A DNA stretch of 64,000 nucleotides. Source: Nissolia schottii. Lineage: Eukaryota > Streptophyta > Magnoliopsida > Fabales > Fabaceae. Both the position numbers and the translations under genes were made by a program. Numbering within the stretch: position 1 is the first letter of the stretch; each line of letters starts with the position of its first letter. Below the pieces are notes generated by a model that saw only the letters and a program-made list of their open reading frames with translations, did no database searches and was not told the origin of the DNA. This document shows positions 12,501-24,550 of this stretch, piece by piece. Location of the stretch: assembly GCA_003254905.1 (NCBI GenBank), contig QANU01008245.1, positions 62,310 through 126,309 of the forward strand, read 5' to 3'.

Positions 12501-15500
12501 TTATGTATTTCTCTCTCATCCTATCTTAACCATGCTCATAAGTTAGAATGGAAAAGTGAATTTACTTCATCTTCTGAGATTTTGTTGGGGAAGTCTTTGT
12601 CAGTATTGTTCTTGCCCTTAACTACAAATTTTAGTCTATTTTCACTCCATTGAGTTTGGTGTTTTTATGCATATAACAGTAAGATCTTCCTTGATGATTT
12701 TTTCACAGATATCTTGCAATGTTCTCGAGATGCCTTAGTTTGGAATACAAGAATCAAGGAATTGACATCCAGTGTCAGGTTCTCTCTTGCATCTCCCCTT
12801 TTCCTTCCTATTAGATTGGACAATTGACATTGCCAAATCATCAAGAGAAATTCTTAGTTAGACATGTCCTATTCAATTTTCTCTTATGGTTGAAAAAATC
12901 AAAGAAAAAAAATTTACAATTTCTATACTAACAATACTGTGTAGAACGACTAAAATAAAAATATTTATTATAAGGAATTATAAAAAGAAAAAAGTTTAAC
13001 AAAGTTGCATGGCCTATGTCTAGTATCTACTTAAGATTTACTCCTCACTAATACATATTGAATTTCAAATTTTAATACCCTTTAAAGGGGTATTCATGAG
13101 CCGGGTTAAGAAAAACTTTTGGTTATCAAAAGTTAGCTCTATATTTTGGTCAGGTCAAATTTTAAGTCTAAGCCTGACCCCATGCCTGAGTAAACCCAAT
13201 TATATTTGAGTCAGGTCTAAACTAAATTTTGACTGGGCGGTTTGAGCTAATGCTCTTTTAAAAGCATCATTTTTTTTTTTTTGCATAACTAGAAAAATGA
13301 ACCAAAAGAATTTTATGCAGTGAATGATCCCTCATGTTGAAACTTATCCCAAATATCTAATTAAACATTAATCTCTTTAAAAACAATACATATATAATAT
13401 CTAAACAAGTCAACAAAATAACACAATGAAACTCGAAACACCAAAGCAATTAAAGGTGTGAGTGTGAGAGTGAGAGTGAGAGTGAGAATGAGAGATAGAG
13501 TTTTGGCTTTGAGGCATACTATTGAGTCTTTCAATCTCTAAATCTAAAGAAATTTTATTTTATTTTTTTTGGGAAAAAAAGTGGAAGTATTTTTTATTAG
13601 TGAACAAGGAAACGATAAAGTAAAAGTGTATAAAAAGTAAGGATAAAAAAAATGGTGTAATATATAATATACTAGCCAGCCAGATCTACCCACTTCAACA
13701 ATTGGTTAGAATGAGTAAAAATAGCCCAGGTTCAGACCAAATCGTTGGGCTGGACCAAGCCATTAACTCCTAACCCTTCAAGCCTTTGCTAATTTTTAAA
13801 AGAAATTCAAAGGTAAATACAAATTTAACATGTAACATCTTAGCTAGTTAATTACACTTAAGTCGCAATTAACACGCGTCAATTGTCACGTTTCAGCTTT
13901 TCATTACTTTTAAACTTAATTTTAAGAAATACTTAGATGAAAAATATGGGAGAATTTTGAACTTTTGCAGAAACTGAATTTAAAATACGAGCCATATATG
14001 GGAGAAGGATCAAAGGTAGATCATAAGCATAAAAAAAATTGTGCAACACCAAACATGCATCCACATCAAAGCATAGAAAATACATATACTAAGTATACTT
14101 CATATTATATAATCAGAAGCATAGGGCAATACAATCGGTCATTAACTTCCCTAGAGGTTTATACAAAATATACAATAAGTTCAATATAATGACAAGGAGC
14201 GTACTATGTGCTTGTTCGTCACAAAATGTAAACATCCTAAATAGACATATACAGATATGATACACCAAAGGAAACATAAACAGAAATAGAAGGTCATGTT
14301 GCACTCTCGTTATCGCTCATGTCCATGTCATCCTCGACAAGTGAGCGGGTCTGGAAGGGACCATGACCAAGCGGATAGACTGGGACCGACATCCTAACAC
14401 CGAAAAATTGCTTTATAAGCCTAGGAATGTCTTGTCTAGTGCGAAGGTCCACTGCATTGTGGCTACGGAGGTGGAATCAGGTCCTCCTCAGGGCTCTCCT
14501 GAAGGTCCTACTCAGGATCATCTTCTAGGTCGTCCTCATCTACCTCAAACCCAAACTCGGATTCACCAGCCTCGAAGTCCTCATCCTCATGGTCAACTCC
14601 TAACTCAGCCTCTATACCCCTCATGATGTCATCAACAACCACATCCTTGAATACTGAGTCATCCTCTGCGGCATCAGTTGCAACGACAATAGGACCCAAG
14701 AACTCCTCCTCCTCTCTGCTAGCTAGAATCAGTATTAGGTCATGGCGGTGGTGATTGGTGTCCCACTTAGGGTGAGTCATGGTTTCTTAGGTCTGGTAGG
14801 TGTACATTGACATGTCAGAATTCGCTACCGACTAGGGAATTGGGTCAAAAATTGGTACTGGTGGGGGCGGTAGAGGTGTTAGCTCACAAGGCGCCTGGAC
14901 CTCGACGGGAGCAGCTGGTACAACTGGGGGTGCCGATGGCATGGATTCAATCTAGATTAGTAACTCGTGTGTGACAGTGAAATAAGCCAAATCTGCGATG
15001 GTAACCTCATACATCGTCATGCTTGTGGCCTCAAGCATGACTACCCCCTGGCAGGGTCCACTATACACCTCTGAATGATCAGTGGTGACGTCCCCACCTT
15101 GCATATATGTTCCATGGGGACCTAGAATCAAATGCAGAGGGAATGAAAAAAAAATCTTAGTGGATCTCTGTGCATAACCTAGGTGACATCGCATAAGGTT
15201 CCACCATTTGGGCCTTCTATAAGTGAGCATGTATAAAGGTTTAGTTAAATATCTTGTCCTAGTCCTAAATGGTTACTAATTAATTCTAGTTTTTCCTTTA
15301 ACCTAGCATGTACCCAAATATTGTAGACATAATAATAATAAATCATGGACAAATGATAGAGTAGCAAAGTCATGCATGAATATATTATTGAGTTATATCA
15401 CTTTTTCCTTGATTAACACTAGTACCCTTCAGTACACCTGGGGGACTGGTTACCACCCTTGGGAGTACACCTTTGTATTGTGGACTTGAGCTCAATTCTG

Positions 15501-16658
15501 TGATAGTGAGCAACATAAGTTTCCTGATTATGTCACTAACCAAAGATTTACGTCAGCTGAAGTGACTAGCTAGCACTAGACCAAGGGATTTTTTTTTAAT
15601 CTTTTTTTCTTTCAGTACACTTGGAACCTTAAGTGTACAATTTCTTAATCAATCAACAAGGTTGGTTGAGGTGACCAACTAACTACACTAGTCCAAAGGA
15701 CACGCTCCACGAGGAAACCTTATTATGAATGGATATCCTAGTTACTATAAGTGTGTTATATTAAAATCTTATGGATATTTCCTCGGAAGACAACTTAGAT
15801 TATCTTTGATATACTTACATCTTCTAGTCTCATGAGACACTTATAAAAGAATGACGATATCTGTGTTTATGTTTATCTGTGTTTATACATGTATATGTAT
15901 GATTATAAACATGAAAGATCCAATTTTTAATGTGGCGCAAGATCCAATTGGGATAGATAATTTGGGCAATCTGGTTTTGATGCATACATAAATAATTGGG
16001 AGCGACGAAAAATCTTATGCGGGAAAAAAAAGAATGGAGGTCTCCACAAAAATAAAAATGAAAAGAACGGAGGAAGAGGTAAATAAATTAACAGGAAGAA
16101 TAAAATTTTAATTAATGAATGGACAAAGTTAAATTTTTATTGAAGTATAATGTTATATGAGTCATTTTAATTGTTAGAGAATGAAAGTCAGTTCTAAATT
16201 TTTTTTAAGGACTCTAGAATATCCCTAACTCTTAAAAGTTAAGAGCAAAAACTTTGCAACTATTCTATTTATCAAACACTAAAAATTGATTTATGTTTTT
16301 TGAAAATATGCTCACCAATCCAAAATGATTTACCAAATCAACCCTAAGTATAATAAATTGGTAATATTTTCTGATGTGATCACTGCAGGTTCCATTATTT
16401 GTGTCAACAAAGATGTCAAAGATGAGGGCTTCTCTGTTTGTTCCAACGCCCGAGATGTATAGCAAAATATGCACAAGATGGATAGGCTACGAAAGTGTGG
16501 TTTTGCCTTACCCCTTCCATTCTCTGCAGAGGCTTCTCATAAAGGCAATTCCTGATGCACTCGTCAATTTATATATGTTGCGTTATTTCCTATACTATCG
16601 CAGAAAAGGGCTCTTCAAGGACTCCAAACCTAAAGCATCAAAATCACATCAACCATAA
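9536..16658 (+). CDS. Diverged 3-oxoacyl-CoA reductase paralogue (KCR2 / At1g24470 type)
   Basis: Exons 9536-10149, 12709-12778 and 16389-16658 give 317 aa with the same exon phases as KCR1, so the two are tandem paralogues. The start chosen is the ATG of MEWSEFF; an in-frame ATG at 9488 would add 16 residues with no family match. A hydrophobic anchor lies at about 7-33, TGSTDGIG at 51-58, GSGSS at about 184-188 and YAASK (Tyr200, Lys204) at the first splice junction. Two differences from KCR1 stand out: the usual NNxG is NSAG (130-133), and the C terminus ends KSHQP without the RKKE tail. Its coding sequence is also much less GC-rich. Introns of 2.6 and 3.6 kb contain transposon debris. It probably sits in the ER membrane and may be a reductase, but activity is uncertain. 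Confidence 0.9.
10370..11258 (+). mobile_element. Copia-type LTR retrotransposon deletion derivative in intron 1 of the KCR paralogue
   Basis: The 3' LTR at 11016-11258 (243 bp) has matching ends TGTTAA..TTAACA and follows a purine tract (TTGAGGGAGGG). A truncated 5' LTR ends near 10460; its last about 90 bp match the end of the 3' LTR (TAGTCTTTGTTGTG). A primer-binding site TGGTATCAGAGTCATGG begins at 10461. The interior of about 540 bp has no gag or pol, only the tandem repeat at 10690-10860. The element is non-autonomous and transcribed in the same direction as the host gene. Confidence 0.75.
10690..10860. repeat. Degenerate tandem repeat inside the intronic retroelement
   Basis: Units of about 35 bp built around GATGTTGCCTTTG and CCTCCGCGCAGCC occur about five times. 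Translated they give Leu/Pro/Ala/Arg-rich nonsense in every frame, so this is not treated as a gene. Confidence 0.65.
11624..11641. repeat. TG dinucleotide microsatellite
   Basis: A short GT/TG run in intron 1 of the KCR paralogue, followed by a pyrimidine-rich stretch. Confidence 0.75.
13464..13495. repeat. TGAGAG-type hexamer repeat
   Basis: About five units of GTGAGA lie in intron 2 of the KCR paralogue, within DNA that resembles eroded MITE sequence (13085-13260 and 13690-13790). Confidence 0.6.
13965..15235 (-). mobile_element. Probable transposon-derived insertion in intron 2, family not recognised
   Basis: This part of the 3.6-kb intron carries two minus-strand open stretches, 15230-14952 and 14780-14508. 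The second encodes a very acidic segment rich in Glu and Asp (EDEDFEAGESEFGFEVDEDD). They are separated by stops and have no start, splice or domain evidence for a host gene. The acidic segment resembles N-terminal regions of plant transposases in general character only. I infer an old transposon fragment. Confidence 0.35.
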
Positions 16659-16762
16659 CGAGCCACATTAACTACTAGCTATTCCTACAAAATGTCTTAT
16701 TAATTGATGTGGGAGACAAATTGATAGTGATAAAGAGGTCACCAATGATATTTTTAATGAGT

Positions 16763-16925
16763 AATGTTCGGAAGACCTAAATTTTAAATTTATATTTTAG
16801 CTTACACATTTTGATAAATGATATTTGATATTTTAAAAAGATAAATTAAAAAATAAAATATAAAGTGACATTCATCAAAATGTGTAAGCTAATAAGTAAG
16901 TTTAACAATTAAGTTTTCCGATCAT
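16763..16925. mobile_element. MITE just downstream of the KCR paralogue
   Basis: An imperfect inverted repeat: ATGTTCGGAAGACCTAA at the left matches the complement of TTAAGTTTTCCGATCAT at the right, and an inner pair GCTTACACATTTTGAT / ATCAAAATGTGTAAGC is perfect. It lies about 105 bp after the stop codon, so it may lie in the 3' UTR and form a hairpin there. Confidence 0.7.
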
Positions 16926-17139
16926 TTTTTATTTTCTACATTGGCCTTTAGGTTGACAGTTTACCTACTCACTATTATTATATTATTTTGTAATTTGGTC
17001 CGTGTTTGATGTTGTTATTATATAACTTATAAGCTTTGGTTATTTAATAAAATAAAATAAAATAAAATTTAAAACTTTGGTTGTTATGAAATATAGTAGT
17101 AAGGTAGATATTATTATCCTGATTTGGTTAGGACCGGAT

Positions 17140-18570
17140 TAGATAATGTATATAAAACTCTCAAAATAATGAATGAAAATTCTGAAAAAAAAATCTTGAT
17201 TAATTGGTGACTCGATTGACAATCCGACGAGTCGACTCGAGATGGGTCACCTATAAAAAATGGTTGAGATGAATTATTGTGCACAACACATAGAGAATTG
17301 AGAAGGATTGAAGTAACAGAATCCTTCAATGTGAAGAATGAAAATTAACATTCTATTTTGTTTCTAATTACATTGTGTATATACAATCTTACAGCTAAGC
17401 TACTCAAAAGAAATTTACTCTAAATTAACTTAAATGCATCTGAGATGCAGAATGCAGTTATTTGCATAACTAAATCTTAACTACCTACAACTAACAACTA
17501 GCTTAAATTAACTTGCTCTCCAAGTTTCCTGAAGTCAACCATCAACCATGCCTTGTTATGTGAAGCCACATTCTCCTTCTCCTTCTTATGTGAAGCCACA
17601 TTACCAATCTCATCACAATCATCACTGGTATTAGTACAAATCTAATTTGCAGCAACAATACAGTCTCTTGCAAAAGATGAGGGTGCTTTTTGAAGCATCT
17701 CTCTATAGGATGACCTTCCTTTCCACAACGTGTGCATGCCATATTCGGATCATAGTATGTCTTGCTACCGATGCCTCTTCCGCTGCTTATTCGTCCAGTA
17801 GAACTTCCTCTTCCTTTTCCTCTAGACTTTCCTTTGCCTGAAGAACTATTAGAAGTAGAATTGTGATGGTTATTCCTCTCGGATGTATTAAAGAAAACCT
17901 TGGAATCAAGTGTTCCAATTTTCCTTTCCTGTTGTATCAAGAAAGAAAAAGCAACACCAATTTTTGGAAGAGGTCGCATCAACATGATTTGTGCTCAAAC
18001 TGCAGAGTATTGATTCAAACCACAAAGAAATCGCACAAGATAATCCTCCTTCCTATATTCTCTCATACTTAAGGCACAAACACAGATAGGTCCACAAGAA
18101 CACTTAGGAATTGGACGAAAATTGTCCAATTCTTCCCAAATCGTCTTCAAATGAGTGAAATACAAAGTGATGCTCAAATCACCTTGTTTCATTGCAAATA
18201 ACGCTTCTTGTAAATCAGCGATACGAAATACATCACCTTCAAAATATCTTTGATGCAGATCTTTCCACAATTCAAAGGCATTATCAATCCAAATGTCACT
18301 TTGCAAAATCTCATTGCTCAATGTATGATTAATCCAAGACACAACAAATGTGTTGTATTTATCCCAAGCAAAGAAAGAAGCATCAGTCACCTCCAATTGT
18401 GACAATGAGCCATCAATAAATCGAAGCTTGTTCTTGGATTTTAAAACCGTTTTCATCCATTGGGACCAAGTGTGATAATTCTGAGCAGTGAAACTTGCGG
18501 AAATTAAAGAAACACTAGGATTCTCACCTGGATGCAAAAAGAATGGACTCATCGGATCACTCGTCAAGTT
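17140..18570 (-). mobile_element. Copia retrotransposon remnant: gag only, followed directly by LTR-like sequence
   Basis: On the minus strand 18567-17542 encodes a copia-type gag. It opens with SPFFLHPGENPSVSLIS and NYHTWSQWMK, has a UBN2-like middle, and near its end a Gly/Ser/Arg linker and a zinc knuckle CTRCGKEGHPIERC. One in-frame TGA at 17997-17995 interrupts it. No protease, integrase or reverse transcriptase follows. The sequence passes at about 17530 into AT-rich LTR-like DNA (17140-17530). It is a gag-only deletion derivative. The 5' LTR on the right side was not identified. Confidence 0.75.
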
Positions 18571-19308
18571 GTAGATCAGAGCTCTTTGATCGTGGACTCA
18601 ATGATTCATGAGAGCATGACCTTGATATGGAATCCCTGTGACTTGAGTCGAAAAATTGTTTCCAGCATCAGAATTGGAGTGCGGAAGCACAGAATCTTGT
18701 TGTGAATTCGCTATGAAATCACAAATATTAATGCTGAAGAAAAAAAAAAAAAAAAACAAAATGACTACAGTCGCAAAATTCCTGTTAAAGCTCAAGATGC
18801 TCTTGATAAAAACGCTCAAGAATCACCAAACCTTGGTGAAATTTCCTTGTTCACCAATTTAAAACCTATCAAAGAAAAAAATCAAGCTTAAAATTCTGAG
18901 ATTTCGTTGGGAATAAGGGGAATAACCCCCATGAGTTCCTTTCGCTTCCTATATCAATTATAAAACTCTCAAACAAGAAATTTTATCTCCTATCCCATCC
19001 TTTCCCTTCCCCTCGTTACCTCTCATACAAACAGTGCAAAAGCAACTTATAAGCAAATTCCAGAAACAAAACACATCAATACAAGGGTTTCTGCTTGCTA
19101 CATTCAATGATTCAACATCGTCATTTCTTGTAAGATTTAAATGCTAGACCTAACACACTTACATGGTCCTAAGCCTAGCTTAACTGTACAGATGTATAGT
19201 TTACAGAAGAAAAAAAAAATTAAAATTAAAATACTGTCAATTTCTTACGCCTCCTTACTGTCCTCCAGTTTTATGGACATCAAAATTGTCCAACCATATA
19301 TATCAAGG

Positions 19309-19528
19309 AGTAAACCATCACATTAGTCCCTAAAATTGGCAATCCACTTCAAATTGATCCCTATCGTTTGGAAACCCCCTCTAAGGTTCTTAAAGTTGCC
19401 AAAAATCAATCAAATTAATTCTTGGGAGGGATTAACTTGACTAACTTTAAAGGACTAACTTGACCGACTTCTACCAGAACGAATTTGAAGTCAGTTATCA
19501 ACTTTAAGGACTAATTTAATGGTTTACT
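19309..19528. mobile_element. MITE with 30-bp terminal inverted repeats, just 3' of RGS1
   Basis: The left end AGTAAACCATCACATTAGTC is matched by the complement of the right end GACTAATTTAATGGTTTACT with few mismatches. AGG flanks both sides and may be a 3-bp target duplication, as in PIF/Harbinger elements. It lies 108 bp past the RGS1 stop codon on the gene's downstream side. Confidence 0.75.
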
Positions 19529-19635
19529 AGGTATAAAAGTGTACATCAGCAAATTCTTTTCTAACAAGCAAAACTGGTATGGCAAGGCAATACCAATCTA
19601 GTAAACCAGGAAAACTGTCAATAAGCACCACCAAG

Positions 19636-22600
19636 TCACGAGTCAGTATCGTTGCTGCAGTCCGAGCTCTTCAGAAGATGCTCCTGGTGAAAAGGGTCAT
19701 CAGTACCATGAACAGAACTCAACCTTGGAGAAAAGTTCCACCCCGCCATTTGCTCCAGCTCGTGCCCATACGGTCTCATATCAGATTCTTCCTTGAACTT
19801 CAGGAAGAACATTGATGACCAGTAATCTTTGGCCAAGTTCTGAGCAAGTGCAATATAATATATATTACTTAGATGACAACTACACTGCCCAGGCTAATTT
19901 TAATGAAGGGGTTCCTGTTAAATTGTTTGGGACCTAAGGAACTTACCGTTTTCATCAGCTGCATAATCTCATTAATTGCATTACTGAAGAGATCAGCGCG
20001 TGCTAGATTGGAAGTAGTCAAAATTTCTTGTCTGCTTCTGTGAGAAATGTTCACTTCCATTGCAGCACCTATGTAAAATTACATATTAGCAAATATTACG
20101 CAAAACGCACCACATTTGAAAGGGAAGTTTGCAGGCGCACTATTTTTCTTCTCTGAAGTTAAAAACTCTTGGTACTTCAACTTCACTGAAAAGTGAAAAC
20201 CCCATAAATGAGACACGGGGCTGCTTCTAAATCAAATAGATGTGTTTATAAAATGAAGGGTTAAATAAGTTTTTACCCTCCAATAAATCACAAATTTTAA
20301 TTTTGTACCTATTAAAACAAAAATTTGGTTTGAGTTCTCGATAACTTTTTTTTAGTCCTTGATGTTAAGTTACACTGTTAAAAGATGACATGACGGACGA
20401 AAGTTATGTGGGCTCCACTGTAATTTGGTCAAATATGATCAAATTAAGTGTTAACCATTAGCAAACTAATCAAACATGGTCAAACCTGTTTGAACCATGG
20501 ATTAATTTGATCACGATTTAAACTCAATTTGACCAGTTTGACCCCTAGTTAACACTTAGTTTGACAATGTTTGACCAAATTATAATAGAGTCCACCTAAT
20601 TTTTGTCCTCTATTAGACCTTTTAGCGGTTCAACTTAACGTCAAGGATTAAAACAAACAAAATTCCTGAGGACTCAAACCAATTTTTTTTTAATAGGGTG
20701 CAAAATCAAAATTCGAGATTTATTAGGAAGTAAAAACTTATTTAACCCTAACATGAACCAGAAAAATTAGGTTTTACAATTTTGAAGATATAGAAAACAA
20801 ACAGCAAAAGCGGGCATCCTTTTGAAAAACGAGGGAGTGAATGAAAGAAGGAATCCACCTGGAACTAACACACAAACCTGCAACTATATACTTCTCAATA
20901 ATATGCCGTGCCATATAGATCCTTCTCACACAGTCATCTTCGGGTATTTTACTCAGCTCATGCACTTCATCAAAAAAGTGCACACTCTCCCCCGCCAAGC
21001 AACTGTAAATATATTAAGACGATATTTCATTTTTGTATAAACAAATATACTTTTATTTTAATGTTTAGGGACCTTATGGGACAAGAGTAAAAGGGATTCA
21101 TTTATCTCAACCAGGATTCTGTTGTGCAAATTTGGAAACATACTGGAGAACAAACTATAGAGAAAGATATTTAACCTGTCGGCGAATGCCATAAAGGACT
21201 GCCGGAATCTCTTGTTCAAGAAAAGCTTATCCAATGGTTCATTAGGATCAATCCTTGGAATTAGTTCACTTTGTGCTAATACTCCACTATCAGGAATGCC
21301 CAGAGCCTGGCCCATCGAGCAAAATTCCCTAGATTCCCGTCTCCTCAAGCTGATTTGCGAGAGCAGTGGTTGTGAACTTGATATCGAAAAGAAAGCCAGC
21401 ACGAGTATGCCAGCCTTCAATCAAAACCACCATACGATAGAATTAAATAAAAGATTCATAGAGTAATGACTTGAATTTTAATTCCAATCTACTAACATTG
21501 TCATTTCGTACTTATGCAACAGAAGAAAAACCAGTAGGAAAGAATACCACAACTAGAAGCAGAAATCTGGTGGCAACTTGAAGCCATGAGATATTGTCGT
21601 GGATTTCATTCAGAATGTAAGCAGTGACCCACACAACTGACAGAAAAAGCAAGCAAAGGTTAACTTATTGAGGCCACCAGCTGAGACAATAGTTTAAAAA
21701 TAACTTAGTCAATATCAGGTCACCCTATGCAAAATAAATATCAGTTGCGAGTATTTCTGCAAGTCAAAGTTAAATTAGAATGCAGGTATGTTGTTGTTGA
21801 AGGGAATTACACGCTAAAGAATCTCGTTTCAGAAAGTAAGCTATCCTGTATTCTACATTCCCTGAGCATGCCGGTGAAAGAGTAGGCATTAATTAAAGCA
21901 TTTGAAATATGTAATCAAGAGCTAACATTAATTAACTTTTGCATCAGTTTTCAACTTGAATGTTACTCATTTTGATAGGAAAGCCATTTTTTGAAAGCCT
22001 TAAACATTTTTGACTTAATGGTGAATTCAGTAACGTCAAAAACTGCCTCCGAGCACTGGTTTGTAGGAGGCTAGAAGCTTCAAAACAAATAAAGAAATAA
22101 CAGTCTTATATAGAAACTAGGAAAAAGGATACCAATGGATATAATTGATACAAGTATTCCCCTCCAGAGATCTCTAAGTTCATCAAACCGGAACTCTATA
22201 TGACGAACAGCACCTGTAACCGCAATCAAAGTTGCTACATACAATGAATGGAGGCACACAACGGGGATGGTCCACTGAACCCTCATGTGACAGCGGTAGT
22301 TTAGGGCCTTCCTTGTATGGATAACTAGAGCATAAATGAGTAGTCTTATCAATAAAACAGCAAAATAAAGCAATTGAAAGAGGCAGAGCTGGAGAAGGGG
22401 GGAGGGGGATTCTGATCATCATTGCCATAAATTTGACGAGATGTCAAAAATTTCGATATATTTCAGAAATATTTTACAATGGAATAACTGATTAATGAAG
22501 TAGGCTAAGTCCAGTAAAATACTTAAAGGAATAGAGGATATTAGATAACACGACAAAAAATGCAGGTTTATGGATAAAGAACATTATAATAGTTAACAAC

Positions 22601-24172
22601 TTCGCAGTTACTACCTTTACTTCAAGCAGCATATTCTGCACAACAAAAAGGTACAGTAGCAAATAAATTAAAATTAATTCACTTTCTTACTAGTAGCACC
22701 AACAATCCAGGGAAGTAGAATCAGTGGAAGGAAAAAATATGATCTGATCAATGGTAAACGCCTCCTGCAATATCAAGCAAAAGGGATATCTCAATACGAG
22801 TGATGAATTTATGATAACTCCGTCCCCAAAAGAAAACCTTCAAAAAAACATAAAATGCTAATGACTACAAATCACATCAATCAAAAGTTCACAAGCCTCC
22901 ATGCATTGATGTGAATCAAAGCTTCACTGGGCAAAACCAATCGGACAACAGAATCTAAGAAAAAAATATATTTAACAGGTTATTAGTTATGTGCAGTTTA
23001 AGACTTCGGTGTATGGATGACAAACTTAGGCAAATTCCTGGCTTGAATGGATAAAAGGCCTGGAAGCAACAACTGACAGCTATAGGGTCATGGTAATAGC
23101 TCAATATCAAGTTGTCACTTGATAGCATCATATTCGTAAGCATTTACTTACTTGACAAAGATAAAATATAATTGGAAGGCTTGCGTTATCCGACAGCTTA
23201 ACAGCAAACCAAACCCTAGCGGACCTTCCACCCAGACTGAAAATAAACAGAAACAGGATGATCATACTACAAGTATTCACATGTACAATAAAAAAATGGT
23301 CAGAACAGAGGAACAAAAAAAGAAGACCTGCCCAAACGTAGCACGAGCGCCACCAATTCCTCTTTTCAAATTTCAAAAAATTGTTCGCCACCTGCATTAA
23401 AAATAACCATGGGACAGCTAAGCCTCAAAACAAGCAGCATGCCGATACAGCATTAAAAAAGTACCAGCTGCCACACACACACCCACACATGGGAACTTTG
23501 TTTGTACCACAAGTGATAGAAGAAGGTTGAAGCTGGCAACAACTTGAATCACTGGTATCCAGAAGCCACTTCCTTTAGTACGAGGAACCTTGTGAACTAG
23601 GAAAGGAAACACTGACCATAACAGAAGCCTGAAATATGGAATCCAAATTATCCAACCAATGGCAAAGGCAATAAAATAAAAAACCAATGCTATATGAAAT
23701 TTTACAGCCATATTTTTGGAGCAAATAACACTATAACAATAAGATAAAAGGGACAAACTATACCACCCTACGTTGGAACCACACGTATCATCAAAAGAGA
23801 TTGCCCAATCAAGCAAGCAAATCCCCTCTCAAACCAAAGAGAAAATCAGAAAGCAAAAGAAGCTAAATTCATTGGCATGATGGGAATCACAACTTTCAAA
23901 ATCAAAGGGTTTAAAAAAGACTAGAACTTGTTGTTAATCCTCCACTAACTAGGCCACTAAATTCACATAGGCATATCATCAAACAGGGGTTAAAGGATCA
24001 AATTTGGCACAAATAATCATGACCCATTACAGAACTAAACAGATATGTGCAAATTCAATGGCCAATTATAGTTAAAAGAAGAAGAAGAAGATTACAGAAT
24101 GAAGGAAACGATGGAAAAGGCAATGGCTATGTAGTCGGTGGGGCACCCCCCTTCAGCTGCACAGGAAGCCAT
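19636..24172 (-). CDS. RGS1: Seven-transmembrane regulator of G-protein signalling (RGS1)
   Basis: Eleven exons: 24172-24096, 23628-23508, 23391-23328, 23236-23152, 22764-22691, 22324-22133, 21636-21548, 21414-21176, 21002-20878, 20068-19947, 19839-19636. They give 463 aa; Arabidopsis RGS1 is 459. The N-terminal half (about 1-250) is a seven-helix domain starting [14 protein letters not shown]; it contains [18 protein letters not shown] and [14 protein letters not shown]. The RGS box follows (about 295-410, [47 protein letters not shown]). It accelerates GTP hydrolysis by the Galpha subunit; Glu319 is a likely GAP-critical residue. The C-terminal serine cluster [10 protein letters not shown] (Ser433, 437, 438) corresponds to phosphosites that drive endocytosis of the Arabidopsis protein. 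All exon phases agree. Intron 9 carries a long foldback transposon. Confidence 0.95.
20257..20749. mobile_element. Long foldback transposon inside RGS1 intron 9
   Basis: The ends AGGGTTAAATAAGTTTTTAC and TAAAAACTTATTTAACCCT are inverted copies, and the similarity continues inwards through nearly the whole 493 bp as arms of about 235 bp around a centre rich in TTGACCA/TGGTCAAA. There is no open frame. The terminal motif GGGTTAAATA is shared with the elements at 24551-25184 and 52200-52420. Confidence 0.8.
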
Positions 24173-24329
24173 TCTTCTTCTTTCATATGGATGCTGTTGT
24201 GGCCATATTATGCAGCAGATTCAGTGTTCACACAGCTTCGGATTTTGGCATTTTTGGCATCGAATCGAAGCTGACACTACTGTCCTGTGCATGTTGTTGT
24301 TTCCTCGTTTTTCCAAGTCCAAAGTCTTC

Positions 24330-24348
24330 CACTTCCACGTGACGTTTT
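24330..24348 (-). promoter_or_regulatory. G-box plus TGACGT motif upstream of RGS1
   Basis: CACGTGACGT at 24336-24345 joins a G-box core (CACGTG) and a TGACGT core, about 165 bp upstream of the RGS1 start codon. Such pairs are bound by plant bZIP/bHLH factors and occur in abscisic-acid-responsive promoters. Function here is inferred from motif and position only. Confidence 0.45.
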
Positions 24349-24550
24349 CACACTGTGCCTGATTCAGAATTTTCAAGGAAAAACTACAAAGAATAGGAAT
24401 TTGAAAACCATATCTTAAACACACCAATACTCTACCTATAAGATGCATGGAATTTATTATTTATTTTCTCCTTACCTTTTTTTTCTTTTTCTTACTTATA
24501 AGATATATATAATGTCTCTTCACTTTTTGGGGTAGAAATATTATTTTTTC

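Noticed and set aside
14363..14626. Pro/Gln/His-rich plus-strand open stretch in a KCR intron
   Set aside because: Complement of the acidic minus-strand segment of a probable transposon; no start or domain support.
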